Part shown: one piece after another, positions 8,776-17,748 of the stretch
Numbering within the stretch: the first letter of the stretch is position 1
Layout of the letters: each line of letters begins with the position of its first letter
Origin: Aquabacter cavernae
GTDB taxonomy: Bacteria > Pseudomonadota > Alphaproteobacteria > Rhizobiales > Xanthobacteraceae
Assembly: GCF_003993795.1 (NCBI RefSeq)
Contig: NZ_RWKV01000003.1
Location: 124,001-188,000 of the forward strand
DNA length: 64,000 bases
Direction: 5' to 3'
Position numbers and translations under genes: made by a program
Notes under the pieces: generated by a model
What the model saw: the letters and a program-made list of their open reading frames with translations, nothing else
What the model was told of the DNA's origin: nothing
Database searches by the model: none

Positions 8776-9993
8776 ATGATGTATCTCGCCTACCAGACCC
8801 AGGCCGACCTCATGGATCCGCTGCGCTTCGGGGCCCACATGGCCCGGCGCATGCTGAGCACGCCGCTCATGGCGGCCTTCTCCACCCCCGGCACGCGGCA
8901 TCTGGCGGCGGCCTATGAAATGGTGGAGCGCGCGGCCCTGAGCCACGGTCGCCCGCCTTTCGGAATTGCCAGCACCCCGGTGGGCAACCGGGAACTGGAG
9001 GTCACCGAAGAGTCCGTCTATCGGCTCCCGTTCGGCACCCTGCTCCATTTCAAGAAGGATGCGGACGTTCCCCAGCCGCGCGTGCTGGTGGTGGCCCCCA
9101 TGTCCGGCCATTTCGCCACGCTGCTGGCGGGAACCGTGCGCACGCTGCTGCCGGACCACGACGTCTACATCACCGACTGGCACAATGCCCGCGACGTGAG
9201 CCTGGAGCACGGGCCCTTCGCCTTTGACGATTATGTCGAGCACGTCATCAAGTTCCTGGAATGGATGGGCCCGGGCGCGCATCTGGTGGCCGTGTGCCAG
9301 CCCTGCGTGCAGGCGCTGGTGGCCGCCGCTGTGATGGCGCAGGAGGACAATCCCGCCCAGCCGCGCAGCATGACCCTGATGGCCGGCCCCATCGATTGCC
9401 GCATCAACCCCACCAAGGTGAACCAGCTCGCCCAGTCCAAGCCCATTGAGTGGTTCGAGCGGAACCTGATCTCGAAGGTGCCCATGGGCTTCGAGGGCGC
9501 GGGGCGGCGGGTCTATCCCGGCTTCGTGCAATTGTCCGCCTTCGTCTCCATGAATCTCGGGCGCCACATGAAGGCGCATTTCGAGCTTTACGAGAATCTC
9601 GCCAATGGCGAGACCGAGAAGGCCGAGACCGCCAAGGCGTTCTACGACGAATATTTCGCGGTCCTCGATCTGGCCGCCGAATTCTACCTGGAGACGGTGC
9701 AGTACGTGTTCCAGGACTATCGCCTCCCCAAGGGCGAGTTGACCTATAGGGGCAATCCCATCGATTTCGGCGCCATCCGGCGCACCGCGCTCCTCACCGT
9801 GGAAGGGGAGCGGGACGATATCTGCTCGCTGGGCCAGACGGTGGCGGCGCAAGAGATCTGCTCGCGCCTGCGGCCCCACCGCAAGCGCCACCACATGCAG
9901 CCGGGCGTCGGCCATTACGGTGTCTTCAGCGGCCGCAAATGGGCGGGGCAGGTCTATCCCCTGGTGCGCAACCACATCCTCGCCAGCGACTGA
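8776..9993 (+). CDS. phaZ: Intracellular polyhydroxybutyrate depolymerase
   Basis: This enzyme hydrolyses native intracellular PHB granules to 3-hydroxybutyrate oligomers. The 405-residue protein starts MMYLAYQTQADLMDPLRF, the usual opening of the DepA/PhaZa family. The nucleophile elbow region VAVCQPCVQ uses cysteine (Cys174, or Cys177), as in Ralstonia PhaZa1 where a Cys replaces the usual serine. The acid lies in VEGERDDI and the histidine in GVGHYGVF. The gene is monocistronic; a stem-loop follows. A second, shorter and diverged homologue lies at 33022-34137. Because only the first cysteine is kept there, Cys174 is the better nucleophile candidate. Confidence 0.95.
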   Translation: MMYLAYQTQADLMDPLRFGAHMARRMLSTPLMAAFSTPGTRHLAAAYEMVERAALSHGRPPFGIASTPVGNRELEVTEESVYRLPFGTLLHFKKDADVPQPRVLVVAPMSGHFATLLAGTVRTLLPDHDVYITDWHNARDVSLEHGPFAFDDYVEHVIKFLEWMGPGAHLVAVCQPCVQALVAAAVMAQEDNPAQPRSMTLMAGPIDCRINPTKVNQLAQSKPIEWFERNLISKVPMGFEGAGRRVYPGFVQLSAFVSMNLGRHMKAHFELYENLANGETEKAETAKAFYDEYFAVLDLAAEFYLETVQYVFQDYRLPKGELTYRGNPIDFGAIRRTALLTVEGERDDICSLGQTVAAQEICSRLRPHRKRHHMQPGVGHYGVFSGRKWAGQVYPLVRNHILASD

Positions 9994-10004
9994 CCTCTCC
10001 GGTG

Positions 10005-10027
10005 GTCGCCCCGTCTCGCGGGGCGAC
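10005..10027 (+). terminator. Stem-loop after phaZ
   Basis: GTCGCCCC and GGGGCGAC form an 8-bp perfect stem with loop GTCTCGC, 12 bases after the phaZ stop. There is no U run, so termination is inferred from position and stem strength. Confidence 0.55.
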
Positions 10028-10065
10028 ATTCCGCCGGTCGGGGCGGCTTCTCCCGGCAGGCGGGC

Positions 10066-10091
10066 CATGGCCGGCTTTGTCCCGGCCATGG
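10066..10091. repeat. Single arm related to the 94-bp palindromic repeat
   Basis: CATGGCCGGCTTTGTCCCGGCCATG matches one arm of the elements at 1643 and 17584 with one base changed and the second arm absent. It may be a decayed or solo copy. Confidence 0.6.
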
Positions 10092-10445
10092 AATGGGGTG
10101 CCGCTGGCCACATGCCGGGCGCCAAGGGCGCCCGCCCCACATGGCCCTCCCGTCTGTCCGAGCGCGCGGCAACATGTCACCGGCGGGCGAAGCCGAGGTG
10201 TCGTCGCACCCGTCCGGATGACAATTGGATGTCGGAGAATCGTTCCCCGCGCTCGTCTTTCCTCCCATCGCGGTGTTGACGCGGTGGGTCCGCCTCATCA
10301 TGGTGCCCGCGGCCACGCCAGTGGTGGCCTGGAGCCTGATCCGGCCGGGTAAACGCCACGGGCGGTGAATCAATCTCCATATCTTTGATAGAGGCCGCAT
10401 GCCCCTGCGGGCGGCGGGACCTCTAGCCGAGGAGTGTGACGCATC
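10092..10445. other. Leader region before homospermidine synthase
   Basis: About 350 bases with no convincing gene. A small AT-rich patch (CAATCTCCATATCTTTGATAG, about 10370) could carry the promoter, and GAGGAG at 10431-10436 is the ribosome-binding site for the next gene. No riboswitch-like structure was recognised. Confidence 0.4.
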
Positions 10446-11876
10446 ATGACCCAATGGCCGGTTCATGCGACCATCGATGGCCCCATCGTTATGATCGGCT
10501 TCGGCTCGATCGGGCGCGGTACCCTGCCGCTCATCGAGCGCCATTTCGATTTTGACCCGTCGCGCTTCGTGGTCATCGATCCGGTGGATGACGGCCGCGC
10601 GCTTCTGGATGCCCATGGGGTGCGCTACATCCAGTCCGAGGTCACCGCCGAGAATTATCGCGACCTGCTCACCCCGCTGCTCACGGCGGGCAAGGGGCGC
10701 GGTTTCTGCGTGAACCTGTCCGTGGACGTGTCCTCGGTGGCGATCATGGAGCTGTGCCGGGAACTGGGCTGCCTCTATGTGGACACCGTGATCGAGCCCT
10801 GGAAGGGCTTCTATTTCGACGACACCAAGGGCCCCGAGGCGCGCTCCAACTACGCGCTGCGCGAGGGCCTGCTGGATGCCCGCCGCCGCTCGCCGGGCGG
10901 CCCCACGGCGGTCTCCACCTGCGGCGCCAATCCGGGCATGGTGTCCTGGTTCGTGAAGCAGGCGCTGCTCAACATCGCCCACGATACCGGCCTGGACCGG
11001 CCCGAGCCCAAGACCCGCGAGGAATGGGCCCAGTTCGCCCGCGCGCTGGGCGTGAAGGGCATCCACATCGCCGAGCGCGACACCCAGCGCGCCCGCGATC
11101 CCAAGCCGCGCGACGTGTTCGTGAACACCTGGTCGGTGGAAGGCTTCGTCTCCGAGGGCCTGCAGCCGGCCGAGCTGGGCTGGGGCACGCACGAGAAGGA
11201 GCTGCCCCCGGAAGGGCGCACCCACCAGGGCGGCTGCGGCGCGGCCATCTATCTCATGCATCCCGGCGCGGACACCCGCGTGCGCAGCTGGACGCCCACT
11301 CCCGGCCCGCAGTTCGCCTTCCTCGTCACCCATAACGAGGCCATCTCCATCTCGGACTATCTGACGGTCCGCGACGGCGACAAGGTGCTCTACCGGCCCA
11401 CCTGCCACTATGCCTACCACCCCTCCAACGACGCGGTGCTCTCGCTCCACGAGATGTTCGGCGCCGGCGGGCGGATGCAGAGCGACTGGAAGATTCTCGA
11501 CGAGAACGAGATCGTGGACGGCATCGACGAGCTGGGCGTGCTCATCTACGGCCACGCCAAGAATGCCTATTGGTTCGGCTCGCAGCTCTCCATCGAGGAG
11601 GCCCGCGAACTGGCGCCCTACCAGAACGCCACCGGCCTCCAGGTGACCTCAGCCGTGCTCGCGGGCATGGTGTGGGCGCTGGAAAATCCGGAAGCGGGCA
11701 TTGTCGAGGCGGACGAAATGGATTTCCGCCGCTGCCTGGACGTGCAGCGTCCCTATCTCGGCCCGGTCATCGGCACCTATACGGACTGGACGCCCCTCAC
11801 CGAGCGGGTGCGCCTGTTCCCCGAGGACCTGGACCTGGAAGATCCCTGGCAGTTCAAGAACATCATCGTCCGCTGA
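10446..11876 (+). CDS. hss: Homospermidine synthase
   Basis: Homospermidine synthase condenses putrescine with putrescine or spermidine, using NAD as hydride shuttle, to give sym-homospermidine, the characteristic polyamine of many alphaproteobacteria. The 476-residue protein opens with an N-terminal Rossmann fold: GFGSIGRG at residues 18-25. EPWKGFYFDD and STCGANPGMVSWFVKQALL are family hallmarks of the saccharopine-dehydrogenase-like fold. GAGGAG before the ATG supports the start. It stands alone with no polyamine gene next to it, and a strong hairpin follows. Confidence is high from full-length similarity in order and motif. Confidence 0.95.
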   Translation: MTQWPVHATIDGPIVMIGFGSIGRGTLPLIERHFDFDPSRFVVIDPVDDGRALLDAHGVRYIQSEVTAENYRDLLTPLLTAGKGRGFCVNLSVDVSSVAIMELCRELGCLYVDTVIEPWKGFYFDDTKGPEARSNYALREGLLDARRRSPGGPTAVSTCGANPGMVSWFVKQALLNIAHDTGLDRPEPKTREEWAQFARALGVKGIHIAERDTQRARDPKPRDVFVNTWSVEGFVSEGLQPAELGWGTHEKELPPEGRTHQGGCGAAIYLMHPGADTRVRSWTPTPGPQFAFLVTHNEAISISDYLTVRDGDKVLYRPTCHYAYHPSNDAVLSLHEMFGAGGRMQSDWKILDENEIVDGIDELGVLIYGHAKNAYWFGSQLSIEEARELAPYQNATGLQVTSAVLAGMVWALENPEAGIVEADEMDFRRCLDVQRPYLGPVIGTYTDWTPLTERVRLFPEDLDLEDPWQFKNIIVR

Positions 11877-11899
11877 GCGGCACAACGCAAAACTGATGC

Positions 11900-11925
11900 A
11901 TGGGGGCCGGTCATCCGGCCCCCAT
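11900..11925. terminator. Bidirectional terminator between hss and hydrolase
   Basis: ATGGGGGCCGG and CCGGCCCCCAT form an 11-bp perfect stem with loop TCAT, followed by TTGCGTTT on the plus strand; AACGCAAA before the stem extends the dyad. It lies between two converging genes and can serve both. Confidence 0.8.
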
Positions 11926-11932
11926 TTGCGTT

Positions 11933-13138
11933 TCAGCCGGCGCGGTCCAGCACCGTGTCGAGCCAGTCGAACATCTCGCGGTTGAACAGGCTGCGCGCGC
12001 CGCCCTCGCAATGGCCGCCCGCTCCGTCTGCCGCCGGGAAGACGTGGAAGCGCTTCTCGCAGGCGAGCGCGTCGAACAGGCGCCGGGCGGTCACGCCGAT
12101 GGCGTCCCCCTCCGCGCCGCAGATCATGGTGGGGCAGGCGATCTCCCGCGCGCGGCCCTCATTGGTGTAGGCGGCGGTGGATTTCAGATAGTCGAGGGGC
12201 GTCGCGCAGCCGTTCACCAGCAGGCCGCGCCGCAAGGCCCAGCCGCCCGAGACATCCGTGAGCCGCCGGTCCAGCATGCGCCCGAGCAGAGCGAGGACCA
12301 GCCCGTTGCCGTCGGGAAGCTGCCGGCCGATCCAGCCGGGCAGGCGGGCGCGGGCCTCTTCCAGCAGCGAGAACTGGCCGGGGTCCGCCACCAAAGCGGC
12401 AAGGCGCGGCTCGCTGGCGGCGGCGCGCGGGGCGAGATAGCCGCCGAGGCTGACACCCAGCACAACGAGGCCCGCCGGGTCCACCTCCGGGCGGGACAGG
12501 GCGAAATCCACCACCGGGCGGAGCACCGCCTCCCAGTCCGGCCGCAGCTTCAGATCCTGCTTGAACAGGGCGCGCCCCTGGCCGGGGCCATCATAGAGCA
12601 GCACGTTGTAGCCGCGCTCCAGGGCGGCCCGCCCGCTCATGAAATAGTTTTCCTCCGCCGTGCCGTCATAGCCGCCCGTGACGATGAGGGTCCGCCGCGC
12701 GGTGCCGCTGGCATCCGGCCGCAGGAAGAGGGCATGCAGGCTGGTGTCCTCGAACGGGATGTCCAGGCTTTCGCCGGGCGTCTCCATGAGCGCCATGGCC
12801 CGCGCGAAGGCGTCGGTCTGGCGGTCATAGGCGGTGACGGCGCGCGGATCGAGCGGGGCCTGGAACAGGAAGCTGTAGGAGGCGCGGAAATAGTTGGAGG
12901 CGCGCAGGAAGGCGTCCCGCGCGCTGGCGCGATGTCCCGCCACGAGGCTCGCCTGGCCCAGGCTCTGGATGCGCTCCGCAAGCGCGGTCCATTCCCCATG
13001 CCAGCGCGCGGGGTCGCGGTCGGGAATGCGGGCGGCGAGCGCGAGGCATTCGCCGATATCCGCGCCGCCATAATAGGTGTGCCCCAGGGCCCGGAAGAAC
13101 TGGGCATCGAACATCTCGTCCTTGAAGAAACGCCCCAT
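11933..13138 (-). CDS. FrsA/DUF1100-like alpha/beta hydrolase
   Basis: A 401-residue cytoplasmic hydrolase with a helical N-terminal part (residues 1-120) and an alpha/beta-hydrolase domain. The catalytic triad can be proposed as Ser230 (GVSLGG), Asp345 (GAEGDAI) and His376 (GAGGHCE). This layout matches the FrsA-like group that includes 2,6-dihydroxypseudooxynicotine hydrolase and dipeptidyl-peptidase-like hydrolases; substrate unknown. I start at the ATG at 13138, where MGRFFKDEMFDAQFF begins a normal N-terminus; the frame is open far upstream but overlaps the divergent MFS gene. It is transcribed away from the MFS transporter with 186 bases between. Confidence 0.88.
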   Translation of the reverse strand: MGRFFKDEMFDAQFFRALGHTYYGGADIGECLALAARIPDRDPARWHGEWTALAERIQSLGQASLVAGHRASARDAFLRASNYFRASYSFLFQAPLDPRAVTAYDRQTDAFARAMALMETPGESLDIPFEDTSLHALFLRPDASGTARRTLIVTGGYDGTAEENYFMSGRAALERGYNVLLYDGPGQGRALFKQDLKLRPDWEAVLRPVVDFALSRPEVDPAGLVVLGVSLGGYLAPRAAASEPRLAALVADPGQFSLLEEARARLPGWIGRQLPDGNGLVLALLGRMLDRRLTDVSGGWALRRGLLVNGCATPLDYLKSTAAYTNEGRAREIACPTMICGAEGDAIGVTARRLFDALACEKRFHVFPAADGAGGHCEGGARSLFNREMFDWLDTVLDRAG

Positions 13139-13324
13139 GCCGCATCGCCTCCCGGTCGCGGTGCCATGAAACCAGAAAGACCCGGGCGCCGAAAGCCGCG
13201 TGAGGTCCGGCGCGCGGTCTTTGTTCCGCCCGCCTGCCGCATGCCAGCCTTGCAGGCACCGCCCTTGCTGCATTGCAGCATCGACGGCAAGGTGTCCCGC
13301 CTGCCAAATCGCTCCGGAGCCGCG

Positions 13325-14494
13325 ATGCCCCTGTCGCTTCTGTCGCTCGCCGTCGCCGCCTTCGGGATCGGCACCACCGAGTTCGTCATCATGGGCCTGC
13401 TGCCGGATGTGGCGCGGGATCTGGGCGTCTCCATCCCCTCGGCGGGGCTGCTGGTGACGGGCTATGCGCTGGGCGTGGTGGTGGGCGCGCCCATCCTGGC
13501 GGTGCTCACTGCGCGCCTGCCGCGCAAGGCGACGCTCATCGGCCTCATGGTCATGTTCATCGGCGGCAATGTGCTGTGCGCGCTGGCGCCGTCCTATGGC
13601 CTGCTCATGGGCGCGCGGGTGGCCACCGCCCTCTGCCATGCGGCCTTCTTCGGCATCGGTTCGGTGGTGGCGGCGGACCTTGTGCCGCGCGACCGCCGCG
13701 CCCAGGCCATCGCGCTCATGTTCGCGGGGCTCACCCTCGCCAATGTGCTGGGCGTTCCGGCGGGCACGGCGTTCGGCCAGTGGATGGGCTGGCGCGCCAC
13801 CTTCTGGGGCGTGGCGCTCATCGGCATCGCGGCATTGGCGGCGCTGGCGATCCTGCTGCCCGGGCGGCTGCCCATGGCGTCGGGCAGCATCCTGGCCGAG
13901 TTCCGGGTGATGAAGGACCCGCAGGTGGGCCTCGCCATGCTCATCAGCGTGGTGACATCCGCCAGCCTGTTCTGCGTCTTCACCTATATCTCGCCGCTTC
14001 TCTCCACCACGGCCGGGCTTTCGCCCGAGGCCATCACGGGCGCGCTGCTCCTGTTCGGGGCCGGGCTCACGGCCGGGAACATGCTGGGCGGAAAGCTTGC
14101 GGACTGGCGCCTCATGCCCTCGCTCATGGGCACCATCACGGCGGTGGTGGCGGTGCTGCTGGTGTTCGTGCCCGCGAGCCGCAGCCCCGTCACGGCTTTG
14201 GTGGTGCTCCCGGTCTGGGGCATCCTCGCCTTCGCGCTAGTGCCGCTGCTCCAATTGCGGGTGGTGGACACGGCGGGGGCGGCGCCGAACCTCGCCTCCA
14301 CCCTCAACCAGGGCGCCTTCAACCTTGGAAACGCGCTGGGCGCCTGGGTCGGCGGGCTCGCCATCACGGCCGGCGTGGCCTATGCGCACCTGCCGTTCGT
14401 GGCTGCCTGCCTCTCCGCCGCGGCCCTCGCCCTCAGCGCCCTGTCGGCGCTCATGGACCGCACCTCCACCCGCCGGGCCTCGGCCGCCCGTTAA
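13325..14494 (+). CDS. MFS transporter, AraJ/NepI-like sugar or drug efflux family
   Basis: A 12-helix major-facilitator exporter of 389 residues. It opens directly in a membrane segment with FGIGTTEFVIMGLLPDVARDLGVS, the hallmark of the DHA1 subgroup containing AraJ, NepI and YdhP. The frame is open for 475 codons further upstream, but that stretch is antisense to the neighbouring hydrolase and hydrophilic, so the start at 13325 is firm. These proteins usually export sugars, nucleosides or drugs; the substrate here is not readable. Divergent to the FrsA-like hydrolase. Confidence 0.9.
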   Translation: MPLSLLSLAVAAFGIGTTEFVIMGLLPDVARDLGVSIPSAGLLVTGYALGVVVGAPILAVLTARLPRKATLIGLMVMFIGGNVLCALAPSYGLLMGARVATALCHAAFFGIGSVVAADLVPRDRRAQAIALMFAGLTLANVLGVPAGTAFGQWMGWRATFWGVALIGIAALAALAILLPGRLPMASGSILAEFRVMKDPQVGLAMLISVVTSASLFCVFTYISPLLSTTAGLSPEAITGALLLFGAGLTAGNMLGGKLADWRLMPSLMGTITAVVAVLLVFVPASRSPVTALVVLPVWGILAFALVPLLQLRVVDTAGAAPNLASTLNQGAFNLGNALGAWVGGLAITAGVAYAHLPFVAACLSAAALALSALSALMDRTSTRRASAAR

Positions 14495-14638
14495 CGATTT
14501 GGGCACGCTGACTCCCGGTGACCGGGGGCGGCGGGCCGATCTTTACCAGTGGGCAAGGCCCACCCCCTAGCGTCGCCGCATCCGGGAGCACCGCTTCCCG
14601 GCGGGGCCTTCTGGCTCCCGCTGTCGAGGGACAAGGCG

Positions 14639-14803
14639 ATGAAAGTTCTTTTGACCCGCTTCGTGAGGGAAGAGCGCGGCTCCACCGCGCTGGAATACGG
14701 GCTCATCGCGGCCGGCCTCTCCGTCGCCATCGTCACGGTCCTCACCCAGATCGGCTTCGCCCTCGTGCGCCTGAAGGCGGCGAGCGCGGTCGCCGGCAAC
14801 TGA
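14639..14803 (+). CDS. Flp/Fap-family type IVb pilin
   Basis: A 54-residue prepilin. The leader is MKVLLTRFVREERG; cleavage after that glycine would leave STALEYGLIAAGLSVAIVTVL, with glutamate at +5 and tyrosine at +6, as in Flp pilins of tad systems. A single hydrophobic helix follows and then a short basic tail. An in-frame ATG at 14549 would add an uncharacteristic 30-residue leader, so the start at 14639 is preferred. It is followed 7 bases later by the prepilin peptidase gene. The rest of the tad/cpa assembly genes are not in this window. Confidence 0.92.
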   Translation: MKVLLTRFVREERGSTALEYGLIAAGLSVAIVTVLTQIGFALVRLKAASAVAGN

Positions 14804-14810
14804 TCCCCAT

Positions 14811-15278
14811 ATGGAGAACGCGCTGCCCGGCGTGCTGGTCCATTGGCTGTTTCCGGCGGCCCTGTCGCTCGCCATGGCCTGCGATCTGGTGAGCCGGATC
14901 ATTCCCAATCTCGTGGTGGGCGGGCTCGTGGCCGGGTTCGCCATTCTGTGCGCCTTCTCCCCGGTGCCCGACCTCGCCGCGCGGCTGCTGCTGGCCGCCG
15001 CCATTCTCGGAGTGGGGTTCGCGCTGTTCGCCCAGGACATTATTGGCGCGGGGGATGCCAAGCTCGCCGCTGCCCTCGCTCTCTGGCTCGATCCCGCCCA
15101 GCTTCCGGCCTTCGCGCTCCTGTGCGGAGGCATCGGCCTTCTGCTGGTGGCCGCCGCCACATGGCGCGCCCGGCGGGGCGGCGGCCTGGGGCGCATCGCC
15201 ACCTTGCCCTATGGGGTGGCGCTGGCGGGCGCGGGCCTGCTCCTGTTCCCCCATTCGGTGCTGATGGCCGCTGCCTAA
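14811..15278 (+). CDS. cpaA: A24-family prepilin peptidase (CpaA/TadV)
   Basis: An inner-membrane aspartyl protease that removes the leader from Flp-type prepilins. At 155 residues it is the short TadV/CpaA form without the N-methyltransferase domain. The two catalytic aspartates are visible: Asp25 in ACDLVSRIIPN and Asp82 in GAGDAKL (the GxGD motif). Four to six hydrophobic segments span the protein. It sits directly after the Flp pilin gene and probably shares its transcript. Pilin plus peptidase without the secretion ATPase or platform genes implies that those are elsewhere on the chromosome. Confidence 0.92.
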   Translation: MENALPGVLVHWLFPAALSLAMACDLVSRIIPNLVVGGLVAGFAILCAFSPVPDLAARLLLAAAILGVGFALFAQDIIGAGDAKLAAALALWLDPAQLPAFALLCGGIGLLLVAAATWRARRGGGLGRIATLPYGVALAGAGLLLFPHSVLMAAA

Positions 15279-15329
15279 CGGTTCCTGCCTCACGAAGCCC
15301 GTGCTACCTCCTGGGGAGGAGGGATTTCC

Positions 15330-16694
15330 ATGACCGACTGCTTCGCTTCCGCCGATGTGCCGAGCCTGCCCGTCTGGGGCGTGACGCCCGACAGCCTGAA
15401 CGGACCCGACGTGCCGGAGGCCGCGCGCGCCTTCGCCCGGGCCGCAGGCTTTTCCGGCGAGGCGGGCAAGCTGCTGGCGGTGCCCGGTGCGGACGGTGCG
15501 GTGGCGGGCTTCCTGTTCGGCGTGCCGGTGAATGGCGACGGCTTCGCGGCGGGTGCGCTGCCCGCCCTCCTGCCGGCCGGGCGCACGGTGCATCTGGAAG
15601 GGGCGTTCCCGCGCCTCTCGGCGCTCGCCTTCGGCCTCGGTACCTATCGTTTCGACCGCTACAAGGCGAAGAAGGCGGGCGACCTGGCGCGCCTCAAGCT
15701 CGGCCCGGAGGATGACCGGGCGGCGCTCACGCGCACCCTTGCCGCCATCTGCCTGGTGCGCGACCTGGTGAACACGCCCTCCAACGACATGGGCCCGGCG
15801 GAACTGGAGGCGGCGGCGCATTCGCTTGCGGCCACGCACAAGGCGAAGGTGCGGGTGGTGGAGGGCGACGCCCTTCTCACGGAGCAATTCCCCCTCATCC
15901 ATGCGGTGGGCCGCGCCGCCGTCCGCGCGCCGCGCCTCATCGACCTCACCTGGGGCGATCCCGCCCATCCCAAGGTGACATTGGTGGGCAAGGGCGTGTG
16001 CTTCGATACGGGCGGGCTCGACATCAAGGCCTCCGCCGGCATGCTGCTCATGAAGAAGGACATGGGCGGGGCCGCCCATGCGCTTGGCCTCGCCTCCATG
16101 GTGATGGCGCGCGGGCTGAAGGTGCGCCTGCGAGTGCTGATCGCGGCAGTGGAGAATTCCATCGCGGGCGACGCCTTCCGCCCCGGCGACATCCTGCCGA
16201 GCCGCAAGGGCATCAGCGTGGAGATCGGCAATACCGACGCGGAAGGCCGCCTCGTGCTGGCCGACGCGCTCACGCTGGCGGACGAAGAGACGCCCGAGCT
16301 TCTGGTGGATTTCGCCACGCTCACGGGCGCGGCCCGTGTGGCGCTCGGCCCGCATCTGCCGCCCGCTTATACCGACGACGACGCGCTTGCGGCCGACCTT
16401 GCGCGCCACGCAGCGGCCGAACTCGACCCCCTGTGGCGCATGCCGCTCTGGAAGCCCTATCTCTCCATGATGGAGAGCAAGGTGGCGGATATCAACAATG
16501 CGGGCGCGGGGGGCTTTGCCGGCTCCATAACCGCGGCCTTGTTCATGTCGCGCTTCGTGGAGGCGGCGAAGTCCTGGCTGCACCTGGACATCTATGCCTG
16601 GAACCCCTCCGCCCGGCCCGGACGGCCGGAGGGCGGCGAGGCGCAGACCATCCGCGCGCTCGACGCCTTGCTGGCGGAGCGCTACGGCGCATGA
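15330..16694 (+). CDS. M17 leucyl aminopeptidase family protein
   Basis: A cytosolic dizinc aminopeptidase of 454 residues. The metal and catalytic residues of the family are in place: Lys221 and Asp226 (GKGVCFDTGG), Lys233, Asp244 (MKKDMGG), Asp303 and Glu305 with Arg307 (NTDAEGR). The N-terminal ~140 residues form the regulatory macro-like domain; this protein is shorter than E. coli PepA and closer to PepB-like members. Its stop overlaps the start of the NlpC/P60 gene (ATGA), a pairing that suggests joint peptide or peptidoglycan-peptide recycling. Confidence 0.94.
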   Translation: MTDCFASADVPSLPVWGVTPDSLNGPDVPEAARAFARAAGFSGEAGKLLAVPGADGAVAGFLFGVPVNGDGFAAGALPALLPAGRTVHLEGAFPRLSALAFGLGTYRFDRYKAKKAGDLARLKLGPEDDRAALTRTLAAICLVRDLVNTPSNDMGPAELEAAAHSLAATHKAKVRVVEGDALLTEQFPLIHAVGRAAVRAPRLIDLTWGDPAHPKVTLVGKGVCFDTGGLDIKASAGMLLMKKDMGGAAHALGLASMVMARGLKVRLRVLIAAVENSIAGDAFRPGDILPSRKGISVEIGNTDAEGRLVLADALTLADEETPELLVDFATLTGAARVALGPHLPPAYTDDDALAADLARHAAAELDPLWRMPLWKPYLSMMESKVADINNAGAGGFAGSITAALFMSRFVEAAKSWLHLDIYAWNPSARPGRPEGGEAQTIRALDALLAERYGA

Positions 16695-17530
16695 CCCGTG
16701 ATCCCCGGTTGACGCCCGCGCGGACGGACCTCGCGGCAGAGGCCCTGCGCGGCCAGGTGGAGGCGCCCCGTTATGTGCAGGGGCACCACCGCGTGGTGGC
16801 CGAGCCCGTGGTGCCGGTGCGCCATGCCCCCTTCTCGGTGGCGAGCCTCGATACCGAGGCGCTGCTGGGGGAGAGCGTGACGGTCTATGACCAGGACGCG
16901 GAAGGCTGGTCCTGGGTCCAGCTCGAAGCGGACGGCTATGTGGGCTACATGCCCAGCGAGATGCTGCGTGTTCCCGTGGAGCCGGCGACCCACAAGGTCT
17001 GCGCGCCGCGCACCTTCCTGTTCCCCGGCCCCGACATCAAGATGCCGCCGCTCGCCACCTTGCCGTTCGGCGCGCGCCTGTCGGTGCTGGACGGGGGCGA
17101 ACGCTTCCTGCGCCTCGCCGCGGGTTTCGTGTTCACGCGCCACGCGGTGCCGCTGGACGCGCGGGAGACGGATGTCGTGGAGGTGGCCACGCGCTTCCTG
17201 GGCACGCCCTATCTGTGGGGCGGCCGGTCCGCCCTCGGGCTCGACTGTTCGGGCCTCGTCCAGACGGCCCTCGTCGCCTGCGGCCTGGACTGCCCCCGCG
17301 ACAGCGACATGCAGGAGAAGGCGCTGGGCCTTCCGGTGCCCCTCGACGGGCCGTTCCAGCGCGGCGACCTGCTGTTCTGGCCGGGCCATGTGGCGCTGGT
17401 GGAGGACCCGCAGACCCTGCTCCATGCCAATGCCTTCCACATGATGGTGGCCCGCGAGCCCCTGGCCCCCGCCCTCGCCCGCATCGCCGCCACCACCCCC
17501 TTGCGCAGCGCGCGGCGGCTGGCGGTCTGA
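16691..17530 (+). CDS. NlpC/P60 family cysteine peptidase with SH3-like domains
   Basis: A predicted gamma-D-glutamyl-diaminopimelate endopeptidase that cleaves peptidoglycan stem peptides. In its 279 residues, two SH3b-like domains lie at about 45-155, followed by the catalytic domain with Cys186 (LDCSGLV), His233 (GHVALV) and a third polar residue at His245. No signal peptide is visible, so it probably acts on recycled muropeptides in the cytoplasm, in keeping with coupling (4-base overlap) to the M17 aminopeptidase. This combination resembles the YkfC-type recycling enzymes. A palindromic repeat follows the gene. Confidence 0.92.
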   Translation: MTRDPRLTPARTDLAAEALRGQVEAPRYVQGHHRVVAEPVVPVRHAPFSVASLDTEALLGESVTVYDQDAEGWSWVQLEADGYVGYMPSEMLRVPVEPATHKVCAPRTFLFPGPDIKMPPLATLPFGARLSVLDGGERFLRLAAGFVFTRHAVPLDARETDVVEVATRFLGTPYLWGGRSALGLDCSGLVQTALVACGLDCPRDSDMQEKALGLPVPLDGPFQRGDLLFWPGHVALVEDPQTLLHANAFHMMVAREPLAPALARIAATTPLRSARRLAV

Positions 17531-17583
17531 CCGAGGTCGGATCGACAGTCGGGCGGCCTGAACGTCTCTTTTAGGAAAGCACC

Positions 17584-17677
17584 GTCATGGCCGGGCTTGT
17601 CCCGGCCATCCACGGGGTTTGGCTGGGTGCACGCTTGACCCAGAGGCGTGGATGCCGGGGACAAGCCCGGGCATGAC
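17584..17677. repeat. 94-bp palindromic intergenic repeat, copy 2
   Basis: Same length as the element at 1643-1736 and in opposite orientation; about 86 of 94 bases agree by eye. The arms are conserved and the central loop has drifted. It fills the space between the converging NlpC/P60 and modC genes and may serve as a bidirectional transcript end. Confidence 0.85.
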
Positions 17678-17748
17678 AGCTTGCAGAGGCTGGAAGCCGT
17701 CCATCATTCCGACGACGGTCGAGCCCAAAACCTCAGGTCCATAGCCGC

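Noticed and set aside
11900-13324. Long in-frame extension upstream of the MFS transporter
   Set aside because: It is antisense to the FrsA-like hydrolase and hydrophilic; the transporter starts normally at 13325 with its first membrane helix.
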